From: Acidimicrobiia bacterium
GTDB lineage: Bacteria > Actinomycetota > Acidimicrobiia > Acidimicrobiales > Ilumatobacteraceae
Length of the DNA: 5,191 nt
Direction of reading: 5' to 3'
Assembly: GCA_013821025.1 (NCBI GenBank)
Contig: JACDHN010000214.1
Location: forward strand, 1 to 5,191
The notes under the pieces are model-generated. The model saw only the letters and a list, made by a program, of their open reading frames with translations. It made no database searches and was not told the DNA's origin. Made by a program: the position numbers and the translations under genes. The stretch's first letter is position 1. Each line of letters opens with the position of its first letter. Below, in pieces: positions 1 through 5,191 of this stretch.

Positions 1-715
1 GTCGGCACTGACGCGGCGCATCGGCGATCGCCTCACCGTGCTCTCCAACTCCGCGCCAGAGGCGTGGGGCCTGCGGCCAAGGAGCAAGGAGCAGCGGTTC
101 TCGCTGGAACTGCTGCTCGACCCGTCGATCGAGGTCGTGGCACTCGACGGACGGGCCGGCACCGGAAAGACCGTGCTGGCGATCGCCGCCGGGCTGGAGC
201 AGGTGGTCGAGCAACAGCGTTACGAGCGACTTGCGGTGTACCGGCCGCTGGTGCCCGTCGGCCGGGCCGACGTCGGCTACCTCCCGGGCGGGCTCGACGA
301 GAAGCTCGATCCGTGGATGGCCGCCATCCACGACGCCATCGTCTCACTCACCGATCTCGGCTCGAGTCGCACCGCCCGGCACCAGATCGACGAACTGACG
401 GGCCGGGGCCAGCTGTCGCTGGAATCGGTCACGTTCCTGCGCGGACGGTCGTTGCAGCGCCAGATGGTGATCATCGACGAGGCCCAGAACCTGGAGCCGA
501 CGACGCTGCGCACCATCCTCACCCGCGTCGGCGAGGGCACGAAGGTCGTGTTCACGGGTGACACGAGCCAGATCGACGCCCCGTACCTGGGTGAGTCGAA
601 CAACGCCTTGGCCGTGCTCTCGGCTGCCTTCGCCGACCAGGTGTGCTTCGGGCACGTCACGCTCACCACGTGCGAGCGCAGTGACGTGGCCAGCCTCGCC
701 GCCGAACTGTTGTAA
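1..715 (+). CDS. phoH2: PhoH-family ATPase, C-terminal part (probable PIN-PhoH / PhoH2 type), 5'-truncated by window edge
   Basis: The reading frame is open from base 2 and gives 237 visible residues before TAA at 713-715. The true start is outside the window; the GTG at 38 is only an internal codon. The visible part is a complete PhoH P-loop NTPase domain. Walker A is GRAGTGKT at about visible residues 50-57 (Lys codon 167-169) and Walker B is VIIDEAQN at about 156-163. The sensor-like stretch GDTSQID lies near 186-192. The phrases GYLPGGLDEKLDPW and RGRSL before Walker B are typical of PhoH2 proteins, which carry an N-terminal PIN ribonuclease domain and act as ATP-dependent RNA helicase/nucleases in mycobacteria. 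About 200 upstream residues, including any PIN domain, are not visible, so PhoH2 rather than a short PhoH is inferred. It converges on the glgC-like gene with a 30-base gap. The cellular substrate cannot be told from sequence. Confidence 0.93.
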   Translation, partial: SALTRRIGDRLTVLSNSAPEAWGLRPRSKEQRFSLELLLDPSIEVVALDGRAGTGKTVLAIAAGLEQVVEQQRYERLAVYRPLVPVGRADVGYLPGGLDEKLDPWMAAIHDAIVSLTDLGSSRTARHQIDELTGRGQLSLESVTFLRGRSLQRQMVIIDEAQNLEPTTLRTILTRVGEGTKVVFTGDTSQIDAPYLGESNNALAVLSAAFADQVCFGHVTLTTCERSDVASLAAELL

Positions 716-745
716 CGCTCGCGTTCTCGCACCTTCCTGCGAGGT

Positions 746-1906
746 TCAGGGTTTGGCGGCCGGACTGTAGATGCGGATGCCTGAGTCCTCATCGCAGGTC
801 ACGTCGGCGGAGCTCTCCAGCGGCTCGGAGAGCTGCGCACCGACATCGACGATCGAGCGATCGATCGTCACACCGCTGCTCACGATGGCGTCGTCCAGCA
901 CGACGCTCTCGCTGACATGGGCGCCGGCTTCGATCACGACCCTGCGGCCGATCACGCTGTCGACCACCTCGCCGGCGACCCGGCTGCCAGGGCTCAACAT
1001 CGAGTTGACCACTCGCGCACCGGGGGCGACGATCGCCGGTCCGCCGGTGATCGAACCGGTGAGCATCGGCCACGAAGGGTCGTCGAGCCTGATCACCGGG
1101 TCGTCGCCGAGCATGTCCATGTGGGCGGCGTGGTAGGCGCCCACGGTGCCAACGTCGCGCCAGTATCCCTGCATGGCGAAGGCGACGGCGGCGCCGTCAT
1201 CCACCAGCGCCGGCAGCAGCCGCTCGCCGTAGTCACCGAGCGGACGTCCGCCGTCGGCATCGTCGTCTTCCATCAGCTCGCCAAGGCGTCGCAGGAGGGC
1301 CGGGCCGTCGAAGACGAACACCTCGGCACAGATGGCGGTCCCCGTCGGCTCGTCGGGCTTGTACTCGAAGTTCGTGACCGTGCCGTCGTCGCTCACGTCG
1401 ACCCAGGCGACCCTGCTCGGATCCTCGTCGGCCCCCAGCTCGGTGGTGACGATGGTCAGCTCCGGTCGGCGGTCGAGGTGGTGTCGGACCACTTCACCGA
1501 GGTCGAGACGGTACACGTGATCGGCGCTCACGACGACGACCACTCCAGGGGCGAACTCACGCAGGAACGGCACCTGTTTGGCGATGGCATCGGCGTTGCC
1601 GGCAGCGAAACCGTCGTGTTGCTCACCCTCGAACGGCGGGAGGATCTGCAGGCCTCCGTGCGTGCGGTCGAGATCCCACGGGCGGCCGTTGGCGAGATGA
1701 TCGTTGAGTGCGTGCGGCAGGTACTGCTCGATCACCCAGACGTCGTCGAACCCGCTGTGGGCCACGTTCGACATGGTGATGTCGATCAATCGGTACATCC
1801 CGCCGATCGGCAGCGCCGGCTTCGCCCGGCGAAGCGTCAGCGGTTCGAGCCTGCTCCCCGCTCCGCCCGCCAATACCATCACCAGCACGTCGCCGCGGGA
1901 CATCAT
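746..1906 (-). CDS. glgC: GlgC-like sugar-1-phosphate nucleotidyltransferase (glucose-1-phosphate adenylyltransferase family)
   Basis: The protein has 386 residues from ATG at 1906-1904; the adjacent ATG at 1903 is equally possible. The family makes ADP-glucose from ATP and glucose-1-phosphate in the cytoplasm for glycogen or related alpha-glucan synthesis. The nucleotidyltransferase domain covers about residues 7-265. It shows the GGAGSRL nucleotide loop at 14-20, RAKPALP at 27-33, the GlgC-typical YRLIDITMSN at 38-47, GNADA at 103-107, ADHVY with the metal-binding Asp129, KP at 183-184 (equivalent to the glucose-1-phosphate Lys195 of E. coli) and YWRDVGT at 248-254. A hexapeptide left-handed beta-helix follows from about 285 to 370. 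Length is slightly below the usual 400-430. The start is chosen because GGGGAG (1922-1917) lies 10 bases upstream; the in-frame GTG at 1966 falls inside an inverted repeat and would add an unconserved-looking tail. The sugar pocket departs from the E. coli enzyme (Tyr182, Cys193 and Phe197 where Glu, Ser and Tyr are expected), so the exact substrate is less certain than the family. Confidence 0.9.
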   Translation of the reverse strand: MMSRGDVLVMVLAGGAGSRLEPLTLRRAKPALPIGGMYRLIDITMSNVAHSGFDDVWVIEQYLPHALNDHLANGRPWDLDRTHGGLQILPPFEGEQHDGFAAGNADAIAKQVPFLREFAPGVVVVVSADHVYRLDLGEVVRHHLDRRPELTIVTTELGADEDPSRVAWVDVSDDGTVTNFEYKPDEPTGTAICAEVFVFDGPALLRRLGELMEDDDADGGRPLGDYGERLLPALVDDGAAVAFAMQGYWRDVGTVGAYHAAHMDMLGDDPVIRLDDPSWPMLTGSITGGPAIVAPGARVVNSMLSPGSRVAGEVVDSVIGRRVVIEAGAHVSESVVLDDAIVSSGVTIDRSIVDVGAQLSEPLESSADVTCDEDSGIRIYSPAAKP

Positions 1907-1916
1907 GCCCGATGAT

Positions 1917-1922
1917 CTCCCC
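1917..1922 (-). promoter_or_regulatory. Ribosome binding site of glgC-like gene
   Basis: On the - strand the bases read GGGGAG, a Shine-Dalgarno-like purine run 10 bases before ATG 1906 and 13 before ATG 1903. It decides the start in favour of this ATG pair over the upstream GTG at 1966. Confidence 0.55.
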
Positions 1923-1958
1923 AGCGCCCGCCGCCACCAAACCCGGCTGCGCAACGTT

Positions 1959-1996
1959 GAGTGCACAGCGCCGCGAAAACACGGCTCTGTGCACTC
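1959..1996. promoter_or_regulatory. 38-base interrupted inverted repeat (candidate operator or 5'-UTR hairpin) in the divergent glgC / unknown-gene region
   Basis: The left arm GAGTGCACAG (1959-1968) and right arm CTGTGCACTC (1987-1996) are perfect reverse complements. Inside them, after one mismatched pair (1969/1986), GCCG (1970-1973) pairs with CGGC (1982-1985), leaving an 8-base A-rich centre. Each arm also contains the 6-base palindrome GTGCAC (1961-1966 and 1989-1994). The two palindromes are 28 bases apart, centre to centre. The element lies between the starts of two divergent genes, so it is not a terminator. Its right arm would overlap the -35/spacer zone of the + strand promoter and would begin near +1 of the - strand promoter. 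The structure is seen directly. Its role as an operator for a dimeric regulator, or as an mRNA hairpin, is inference. Confidence 0.65.
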
Positions 1997-2003
1997 GGAA
2001 TCG

Positions 2004-2009
2004 ATGATA
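2004..2009 (-). promoter_or_regulatory. Candidate -10 element for the glgC-like gene
   Basis: On the - strand these bases read TATCAT, one mismatch from TATAAT. Transcription would start near 1997, at the edge of the inverted repeat, giving a leader of roughly 90 bases. No convincing -35 hexamer is visible 16-19 bases upstream, so the call is tentative. Confidence 0.35.
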
Positions 2010-2013
2010 CGTA
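2005..2013 (+). promoter_or_regulatory. Candidate extended -10 for the unknown gene (possible leaderless start)
   Basis: TGA followed by TACGTA (2008-2013) resembles an extended -10 (TGn-TAnnn). It lies 7 bases before the ATG at 2021, the spacing expected if the transcript begins at the start codon. No Shine-Dalgarno sequence precedes that ATG, which fits a leaderless mRNA. The final T of TAnnnT is missing and no clear -35 is seen. It overlaps the - strand -10 candidate. Confidence 0.35.
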
Positions 2014-2020
2014 CAGCCCC

Positions 2021-2704
2021 ATGACCTCACTGCGGCCACTCATCGACACCAGCGCCGCCGACTGGGTGGTCGAGGGGATCGCCGGTCGCTTCGCCTACGA
2101 CGTCGCCTCCGTGGTCCCGCCGGTGTTCGACGCCTACGCCCGGCTGCAGCACCCCTTCGATTCCGAGGCCGATCAGGACCCCGTCGATGTCGCCGGCCAC
2201 CTCGAAGATCAGACCCTGGGCGTGCTCATCGACGTGCTCGCCCGGCATACGACGACGCCCGAACGGTGCTACTTCTGCCTATGGGACGGGTTCGGTGACA
2301 TCCACGGGTCCCCGTCCGTGGCCGTCTGCTACGCCTCCGACGATGATGACGAGCCGGTTGCGCCGCCCACCATCCCGCCGGCGTTCGCGCAGGAGGTCAT
2401 GAACGGCCCGCGGGTGGTGCTTCCCAGCCGTGAGTACCTGCTGTTCGAAGGGCCGCTGGCCGATGCCGGGCGGTGGGGTGCGGCAGACCTCGTGCCAGGC
2501 ATGGAGCGGGACCCGATCAACAGTCCCAACCTGTTCTGGCCCGCAGATCGAGCATGGCTGGTCGCCACCGAGATCGACCTCCCGGCCACCTACGTCGGCG
2601 GCAGCGAGGCGTTGATCTCCGAACTGGTCGACGGACTACCCGACCACCACGATCTCGTCATTCGTCGCGCCTCCCCGAAGGACGGCCTGCCCGGCGACGT
2701 GTGA
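2021..2704 (+). CDS. Conserved-looking actinobacterial protein of unknown function (227 aa)
   Basis: ATG 2021 to TGA 2702-2704 gives 227 residues. I cannot assign a function. There is no signal peptide, membrane segment or recognised catalytic motif, so a soluble cytoplasmic protein is likely. It has motif-like blocks: VVPPVFDAYARLQHPF near residues 31-46, CYFCLWDGFGDIHG near 83-96, a run of four aspartates near 107-110, LPSREYLLFEGPL near 134-146, and NLFWPADRAWLVATEID near 170-186. From memory, the combination of a CYFC-W-G-GD block, an REY-LF-GPL block and a WPADRAW block recurs in uncharacterised actinobacterial proteins; no search was possible. The protein is acidic and rich in Asp, Pro and aromatic residues. 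ATG 2021 is preferred over the in-frame GTG at 1961, because that GTG is part of the inverted repeat and the extra 20 residues look non-coding. The gene is divergent from the glgC-like gene and may share its regulatory region. The exonuclease start is 52 bases downstream on the same strand. Confidence 0.8.
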   Translation: MTSLRPLIDTSAADWVVEGIAGRFAYDVASVVPPVFDAYARLQHPFDSEADQDPVDVAGHLEDQTLGVLIDVLARHTTTPERCYFCLWDGFGDIHGSPSVAVCYASDDDDEPVAPPTIPPAFAQEVMNGPRVVLPSREYLLFEGPLADAGRWGAADLVPGMERDPINSPNLFWPADRAWLVATEIDLPATYVGGSEALISELVDGLPDHHDLVIRRASPKDGLPGDV

Positions 2705-2741
2705 CCGCCGAGAGACCGTGCCGGAAGGCGTCACACCGGGG

Positions 2742-2750
2742 TGCTACAAC
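2742..2750 (+). promoter_or_regulatory. Extended -10 promoter of the exonuclease gene, probably leaderless
   Basis: TGC followed by TACAAC (2745-2750) fits an extended -10 with a TGn element. Exactly 6 bases separate it from the GTG at 2757, so transcription would begin at or next to the start codon. No useful Shine-Dalgarno sequence is present, because the only GG lies directly against the GTG. This arrangement is common in actinobacteria. No clear TTGACA-like -35 is visible. The element supports GTG 2757 over the in-frame GTG at 2718. Confidence 0.45.
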
Positions 2751-2756
2751 GCAGGT

Positions 2757-3389
2757 GTGAAAGACCCGACATTCGCCGTCGTCGACGTCGAGACCAGTGG
2801 TCTGTCGACTCGTCGGCACCGCATCCTGCAGATCGGGGTCGTGACCGTCGCCAGCGACGGCACCGTCGTCGACCAGTGGTGCTCGCTGGTCAAGCTGCGC
2901 TGGCGCTTCGCCAGGCTCGGACCGACCCGCATCCACGGGATACGCCGCCGCCAGCTTCGCAACGCGCCGACGATCGAAGACGCCATGGGCAACGTCAGCC
3001 GGCTCGTCACCGATCGGATCCTGGTCGGCCACAACCTTGCATTCGACGCCGAGTTCTTGGAGCGTGCCGCCCGCCAGTCGCGCTCGCCGCTCGACGTGAG
3101 CGGCAAGCTGTGCACGCTGTGGCTGTCGCGCTGGCTCGATCCCGAGCGCACCGAGACCCATCGCCTCTCGGACGTGTGTGCTCGCTATGGCGTGGCGCTC
3201 GACCGTCCCCACGACGCGCTCGTCGATGCCCTCGCCACCGCACAGGTGCTCCCTCACCTGCTGGATGGGCACGGCATCGATCTCACCTGCTCCACCAATC
3301 CGGCCTCGTCGCTGAGGCCGCTGTTCATGCCAGCGTCTCCGGCGCACCGCCGCTCAGGTCACCTGCGCCGGCTCATGCCTCAGCTGTAG
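2757..3389 (+). CDS. DEDDh 3'-5' exonuclease, DnaQ / Pol III epsilon-like
   Basis: GTG 2757 to TAG 3387-3389 gives 210 residues. The fold is an RNase T/DnaQ exonuclease that removes nucleotides from 3' ends using two metal ions. All five DEDDh residues are visible. Asp10 and Glu12 are in VVDVETSGL (Exo I), and Asp97 is in VGHNLAFDAEFL (Exo II, residues 90-101). His152 and Asp157 are in the HDALVD block (Exo III-epsilon). An IHGI block near 59-62, typical of the family, is also present. The domain fills about residues 5-168; a basic Ser/Pro/Arg tail of about 40 residues follows, with no BRCT, UvrC-like or polymerase domain, so this is a stand-alone exonuclease. The start at 2757 places Exo I 10 residues from the N-terminus, as in relatives, and fits the leaderless promoter. 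An earlier GTG at 2718 would add 13 residues. It could serve proofreading, repair or RNA trimming; sequence alone does not decide. Its 3' end overlaps the convergent pafBC gene by 10 bases. Confidence 0.9.
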   Translation: MKDPTFAVVDVETSGLSTRRHRILQIGVVTVASDGTVVDQWCSLVKLRWRFARLGPTRIHGIRRRQLRNAPTIEDAMGNVSRLVTDRILVGHNLAFDAEFLERAARQSRSPLDVSGKLCTLWLSRWLDPERTETHRLSDVCARYGVALDRPHDALVDALATAQVLPHLLDGHGIDLTCSTNPASSLRPLFMPASPAHRRSGHLRRLMPQL

Positions 3390-5191
3390 CGAGCCCGGAT
3401 CCGCGCCCGCACGTCATCGGCGACTGCGCGCCACTCGACGGGATCGATCACAGCCGCATCCGGTCCGAGTCGCACCATCAGTCGTGCCAGCCAGCGCTCG
3501 TCCGAGACGGCCAGGCGCACAATGCGAAGGCGTTCACCGTTGACGTCGGTTTCGAACGCATCGTCGAGCGGGTAGCGCTCGGTGACCCAGTACGCACGCG
3601 GGCGCAGGCACAGCGTCGTCCTGGCGATCGAGGCGTCCGAGAACCACTCAGCAGCGGCCGGTTGCTCGACTGGTTCGTCGAACTCGCCAAGACAGCGGTA
3701 CGACTCGATGCGGTCGAGACGGAACGTGCGCGACTCACCCGAGCGTCGATCGTCAGCGGCGAGGTACCAGTTGCCGCGATCTGCGAACAGCCTGCGCGGC
3801 GTGACCACCCGCTCGGTCACCTCGTCACGAGTGGCCGACCAGTACACGAGCTCGAGCCGCTCGACGCGCCGCACGGCATCGGTCAGGTCGTCGGCGATCT
3901 TGGGTCGTTGCAGATCGACAACTACCGTGCCGCCGTCATCGCCGAGCGCGCTCGCCAGCTTCGCCAGGCCGCGCCCGAGTGGCCCTTGCGGGTCGGCACC
4001 CGGCAGCCCCATCGCCGCCCGCCCGGCAGTCAGCAGGGCGAAGCCCTCCGGAGCCGTGAGACGTAGCGGGCGGGTGAAGACACGCGGCACGCCCATGTAC
4101 ACCATGCCTTCGTCGACGAACACGTCGATCATCTCGTCGACGTACGGCGGCAGCCCGCACATCGACACCCAGGCGATGTCCGACTCCACGTCCTCTGGCG
4201 ACAGGTCGAAGCGCTGTGCCACCTCATCGAGGGGTACCTCACCGCGCTCGATCAACCAGGGCAGCATCAGCAGCATGCGTCGCACCCGCTCGTCGGCGCG
4301 CCGCCGACCGGCGCCGCCGGCGGCCGCCTTGCCGCCGTGCGATCTGCGTCGCTTCAGTGCCGATTCGGCGACAGCGAGATCGATCTCACTGGACGCATCG
4401 AGCCACGCCACGATCCCGTCGCGCACGGAACGCGGTTCCAGCACCACTGCGGCGTCGAGGAAGCCGAGCACCCACGATCGGAACGCCCCCGCGTTGGCGC
4501 AGGGCACCAGCACGTCGACCCAGCCGTCGTCGCCGCGCTCCACGATTCGCGCGTCACCGAGCTCGTGCAGTGCCTCAGCGACCCGGTTGCTGGAGCTGTC
4601 GAGCCGCACCAGCGCAGTCGCGTCGGCGTCGGCGTCACCCGATGCAGTGAGTTGCTTCGGATCCGACGGCAGCACAGAACGCAAGTCGAGCTCCGGGCGG
4701 TCGAAGCTGCTGGCGTCCTCCGCTTCGACAGCGCCCTCGATGCGGTCGACACGAAACGTGCGCCGCTCACCGTGGCCGTGATCGAACCCGACCACGTACC
4801 AGAAGCCGTCGCGCAGCAGCATCCCCCACGGATCGACGCGCCGGGTGCGGCCGTGATACCGGAACCCGACCGAGGTACGGGCGCTCACTGCCTCGCGCAG
4901 CATCGGCAGCGCCTCGAGCGTCGGGATGTTCGCCCACACGGCGGTGTCGGCGTCGGGGGCGCCTGCACCGAGCTTCAGCAGGGCGTCGGTGCCGATCGGC
5001 GTGCCCGATCGGATCGCCGCCACCGCTGCTTGCAGGGCCCGCGTCTCCTCTGCGCTCAGCTCCAGGTCGCGCAGCTCGTAGCGATCCCGGTCGATCCGGT
5101 ACGCCGTCCGCCCGGCGTCGGACCCTCCGAGGATCTCGGTCTCGATCGGCACGCCGATGTCACGCAGCGACGCCTTGTCGCGCTCGAACGC
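3380..5191 (-). CDS. pafBC: Fused PafB-PafC WYL-domain transcriptional regulator (PafBC), 5'-truncated by window edge
   Basis: The frame is open to the right edge and gives 603 visible residues ending in TGA (3382-3380). The first residues, FERDKASLRDIGVPIE, match the end of the PafB winged helix-turn-helix, so about 45-50 N-terminal residues are missing and the GTG at 5152 is internal. Order of modules in visible numbering: WYL domain 1 about 101-151 with FWYVVGFD and RTFRVDRIEG; WCX extension about 191-265; Lys/Arg/Gly/Ala-rich linker about 275-299; PafC helix-turn-helix about 301-358 with LMLPWLIERGEV and WVSMCGLP; WYL domain 2 about 438-499 with NWYLAADD and RTFRLDRIES; second WCX about 524-602. 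In mycobacteria PafB and PafC are separate proteins that together activate most DNA-damage genes independently of LexA; natural fusions such as that of Arthrobacter are known. The WYL domains are thought to sense a nucleic-acid ligand. No promoter is visible because the 5' end lies outside the window. Confidence 0.93.
   Translation of the reverse strand, partial: AFERDKASLRDIGVPIETEILGGSDAGRTAYRIDRDRYELRDLELSAEETRALQAAVAAIRSGTPIGTDALLKLGAGAPDADTAVWANIPTLEALPMLREAVSARTSVGFRYHGRTRRVDPWGMLLRDGFWYVVGFDHGHGERRTFRVDRIEGAVEAEDASSFDRPELDLRSVLPSDPKQLTASGDADADATALVRLDSSSNRVAEALHELGDARIVERGDDGWVDVLVPCANAGAFRSWVLGFLDAAVVLEPRSVRDGIVAWLDASSEIDLAVAESALKRRRSHGGKAAAGGAGRRRADERVRRMLLMLPWLIERGEVPLDEVAQRFDLSPEDVESDIAWVSMCGLPPYVDEMIDVFVDEGMVYMGVPRVFTRPLRLTAPEGFALLTAGRAAMGLPGADPQGPLGRGLAKLASALGDDGGTVVVDLQRPKIADDLTDAVRRVERLELVYWSATRDEVTERVVTPRRLFADRGNWYLAADDRRSGESRTFRLDRIESYRCLGEFDEPVEQPAAAEWFSDASIARTTLCLRPRAYWVTERYPLDDAFETDVNGERLRIVRLAVSDERWLARLMVRLGPDAAVIDPVEWRAVADDVRARIRARYS

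Noticed and set aside
725..744. Small hairpin (CTCGC 726-730 with GCGAG 739-743, 8-base loop) between convergent phoH and glgC, considered as a bidirectional terminator
   Set aside because: Only 5 pairs plus one wobble, with no T-run on either side. Its location is right but the structure is too weak to call.
848..868. Cluster of overlapping GATC/CGATCG sites, considered as a methylation or iterated-palindrome element
   Set aside because: It lies in the beta-helix coding region and is explained by Ile-Asp and Asp-Arg codons; similar CGATCG words are scattered throughout the window.
917..1915. 332-residue + strand open frame antisense to the glgC-like gene
   Set aside because: His/Arg/Gly/Val-rich composition typical of a reverse-complement shadow; the - strand frame has clear nucleotidyltransferase motifs.
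3917..3921. TTGTC on the - strand, considered as part of a PafBC-dependent damage promoter
   Set aside because: It lies inside pafBC coding sequence and no TAnnnT element is seen at the expected distance.
2741..4066. 441-residue + strand open frame crossing the exonuclease and the end of pafBC
   Set aside because: It is an Arg/Pro/His-rich shadow. It lies out of frame over the exonuclease, whose catalytic motifs are in another frame, and antisense to pafBC. Long stop-free shadow frames are expected at this GC content.
4618..4636. Short GTCGGC-type tandem repeat in pafBC
   Set aside because: It encodes an Asp-Ala repeat in the segment before the first WCX domain. It is too short and too like the background codon use to be a meaningful repeat.
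3582..4781. 399-residue + strand open frame antisense to pafBC
   Set aside because: Ser/Arg/Thr-rich composition with no motifs; the opposite strand encodes recognisable WYL and helix-turn-helix domains.

Overview
The window is GC-rich bacterial DNA, about two thirds G+C by eye. Coding is dense, third codon positions are strongly G/C, and GTG starts occur. The fused PafB-PafC regulator at the right edge places it in the Actinomycetota. The overall flavour would suit an acidimicrobial or other environmental actinobacterium, but that finer placement is only an impression. I saw no mobile elements, RNA genes, CRISPR arrays or signs of recent transfer. It reads as ordinary chromosomal backbone.

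There are five genes from left to right. (1) The C-terminal part of a PhoH-family ATPase, most like the PIN-PhoH (PhoH2) type, runs on the + strand and is cut by the left edge. (2) A GlgC-like sugar-1-phosphate nucleotidyltransferase lies on the - strand, tail-to-tail with phoH across a 30-base gap. (3) A 227-residue protein of unknown function lies on the + strand, divergent from glgC. (4) A stand-alone DEDDh (DnaQ-type) 3'-5' exonuclease follows on the + strand and probably has its own leaderless promoter. (5) A naturally fused PafB-PafC WYL-domain transcription factor lies on the - strand. It is tail-to-tail with the exonuclease, overlaps it by 10 bases, and is cut at its N-terminal helix-turn-helix by the right edge.

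The most interesting non-coding signal is in the 114-base gap between glgC and the unknown gene. It is a perfect 10-bp inverted repeat that extends, after one mismatch, by 4 more pairs to a 38-base dyad. Each arm contains the palindrome GTGCAC. It sits between candidate -10 elements for the two divergent genes, which suggests a shared operator or a 5'-UTR hairpin.

Functionally, PafBC is the LexA/RecA-independent DNA-damage activator of actinobacteria, and its convergent neighbour is an exonuclease that could act in repair or proofreading. The glgC-like gene points to glycogen or trehalose-type carbohydrate metabolism, though several residues of its sugar pocket differ from the E. coli enzyme. 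No previously undescribed multi-gene system is evident. The unknown gene with its operator-like dyad is the best lead.
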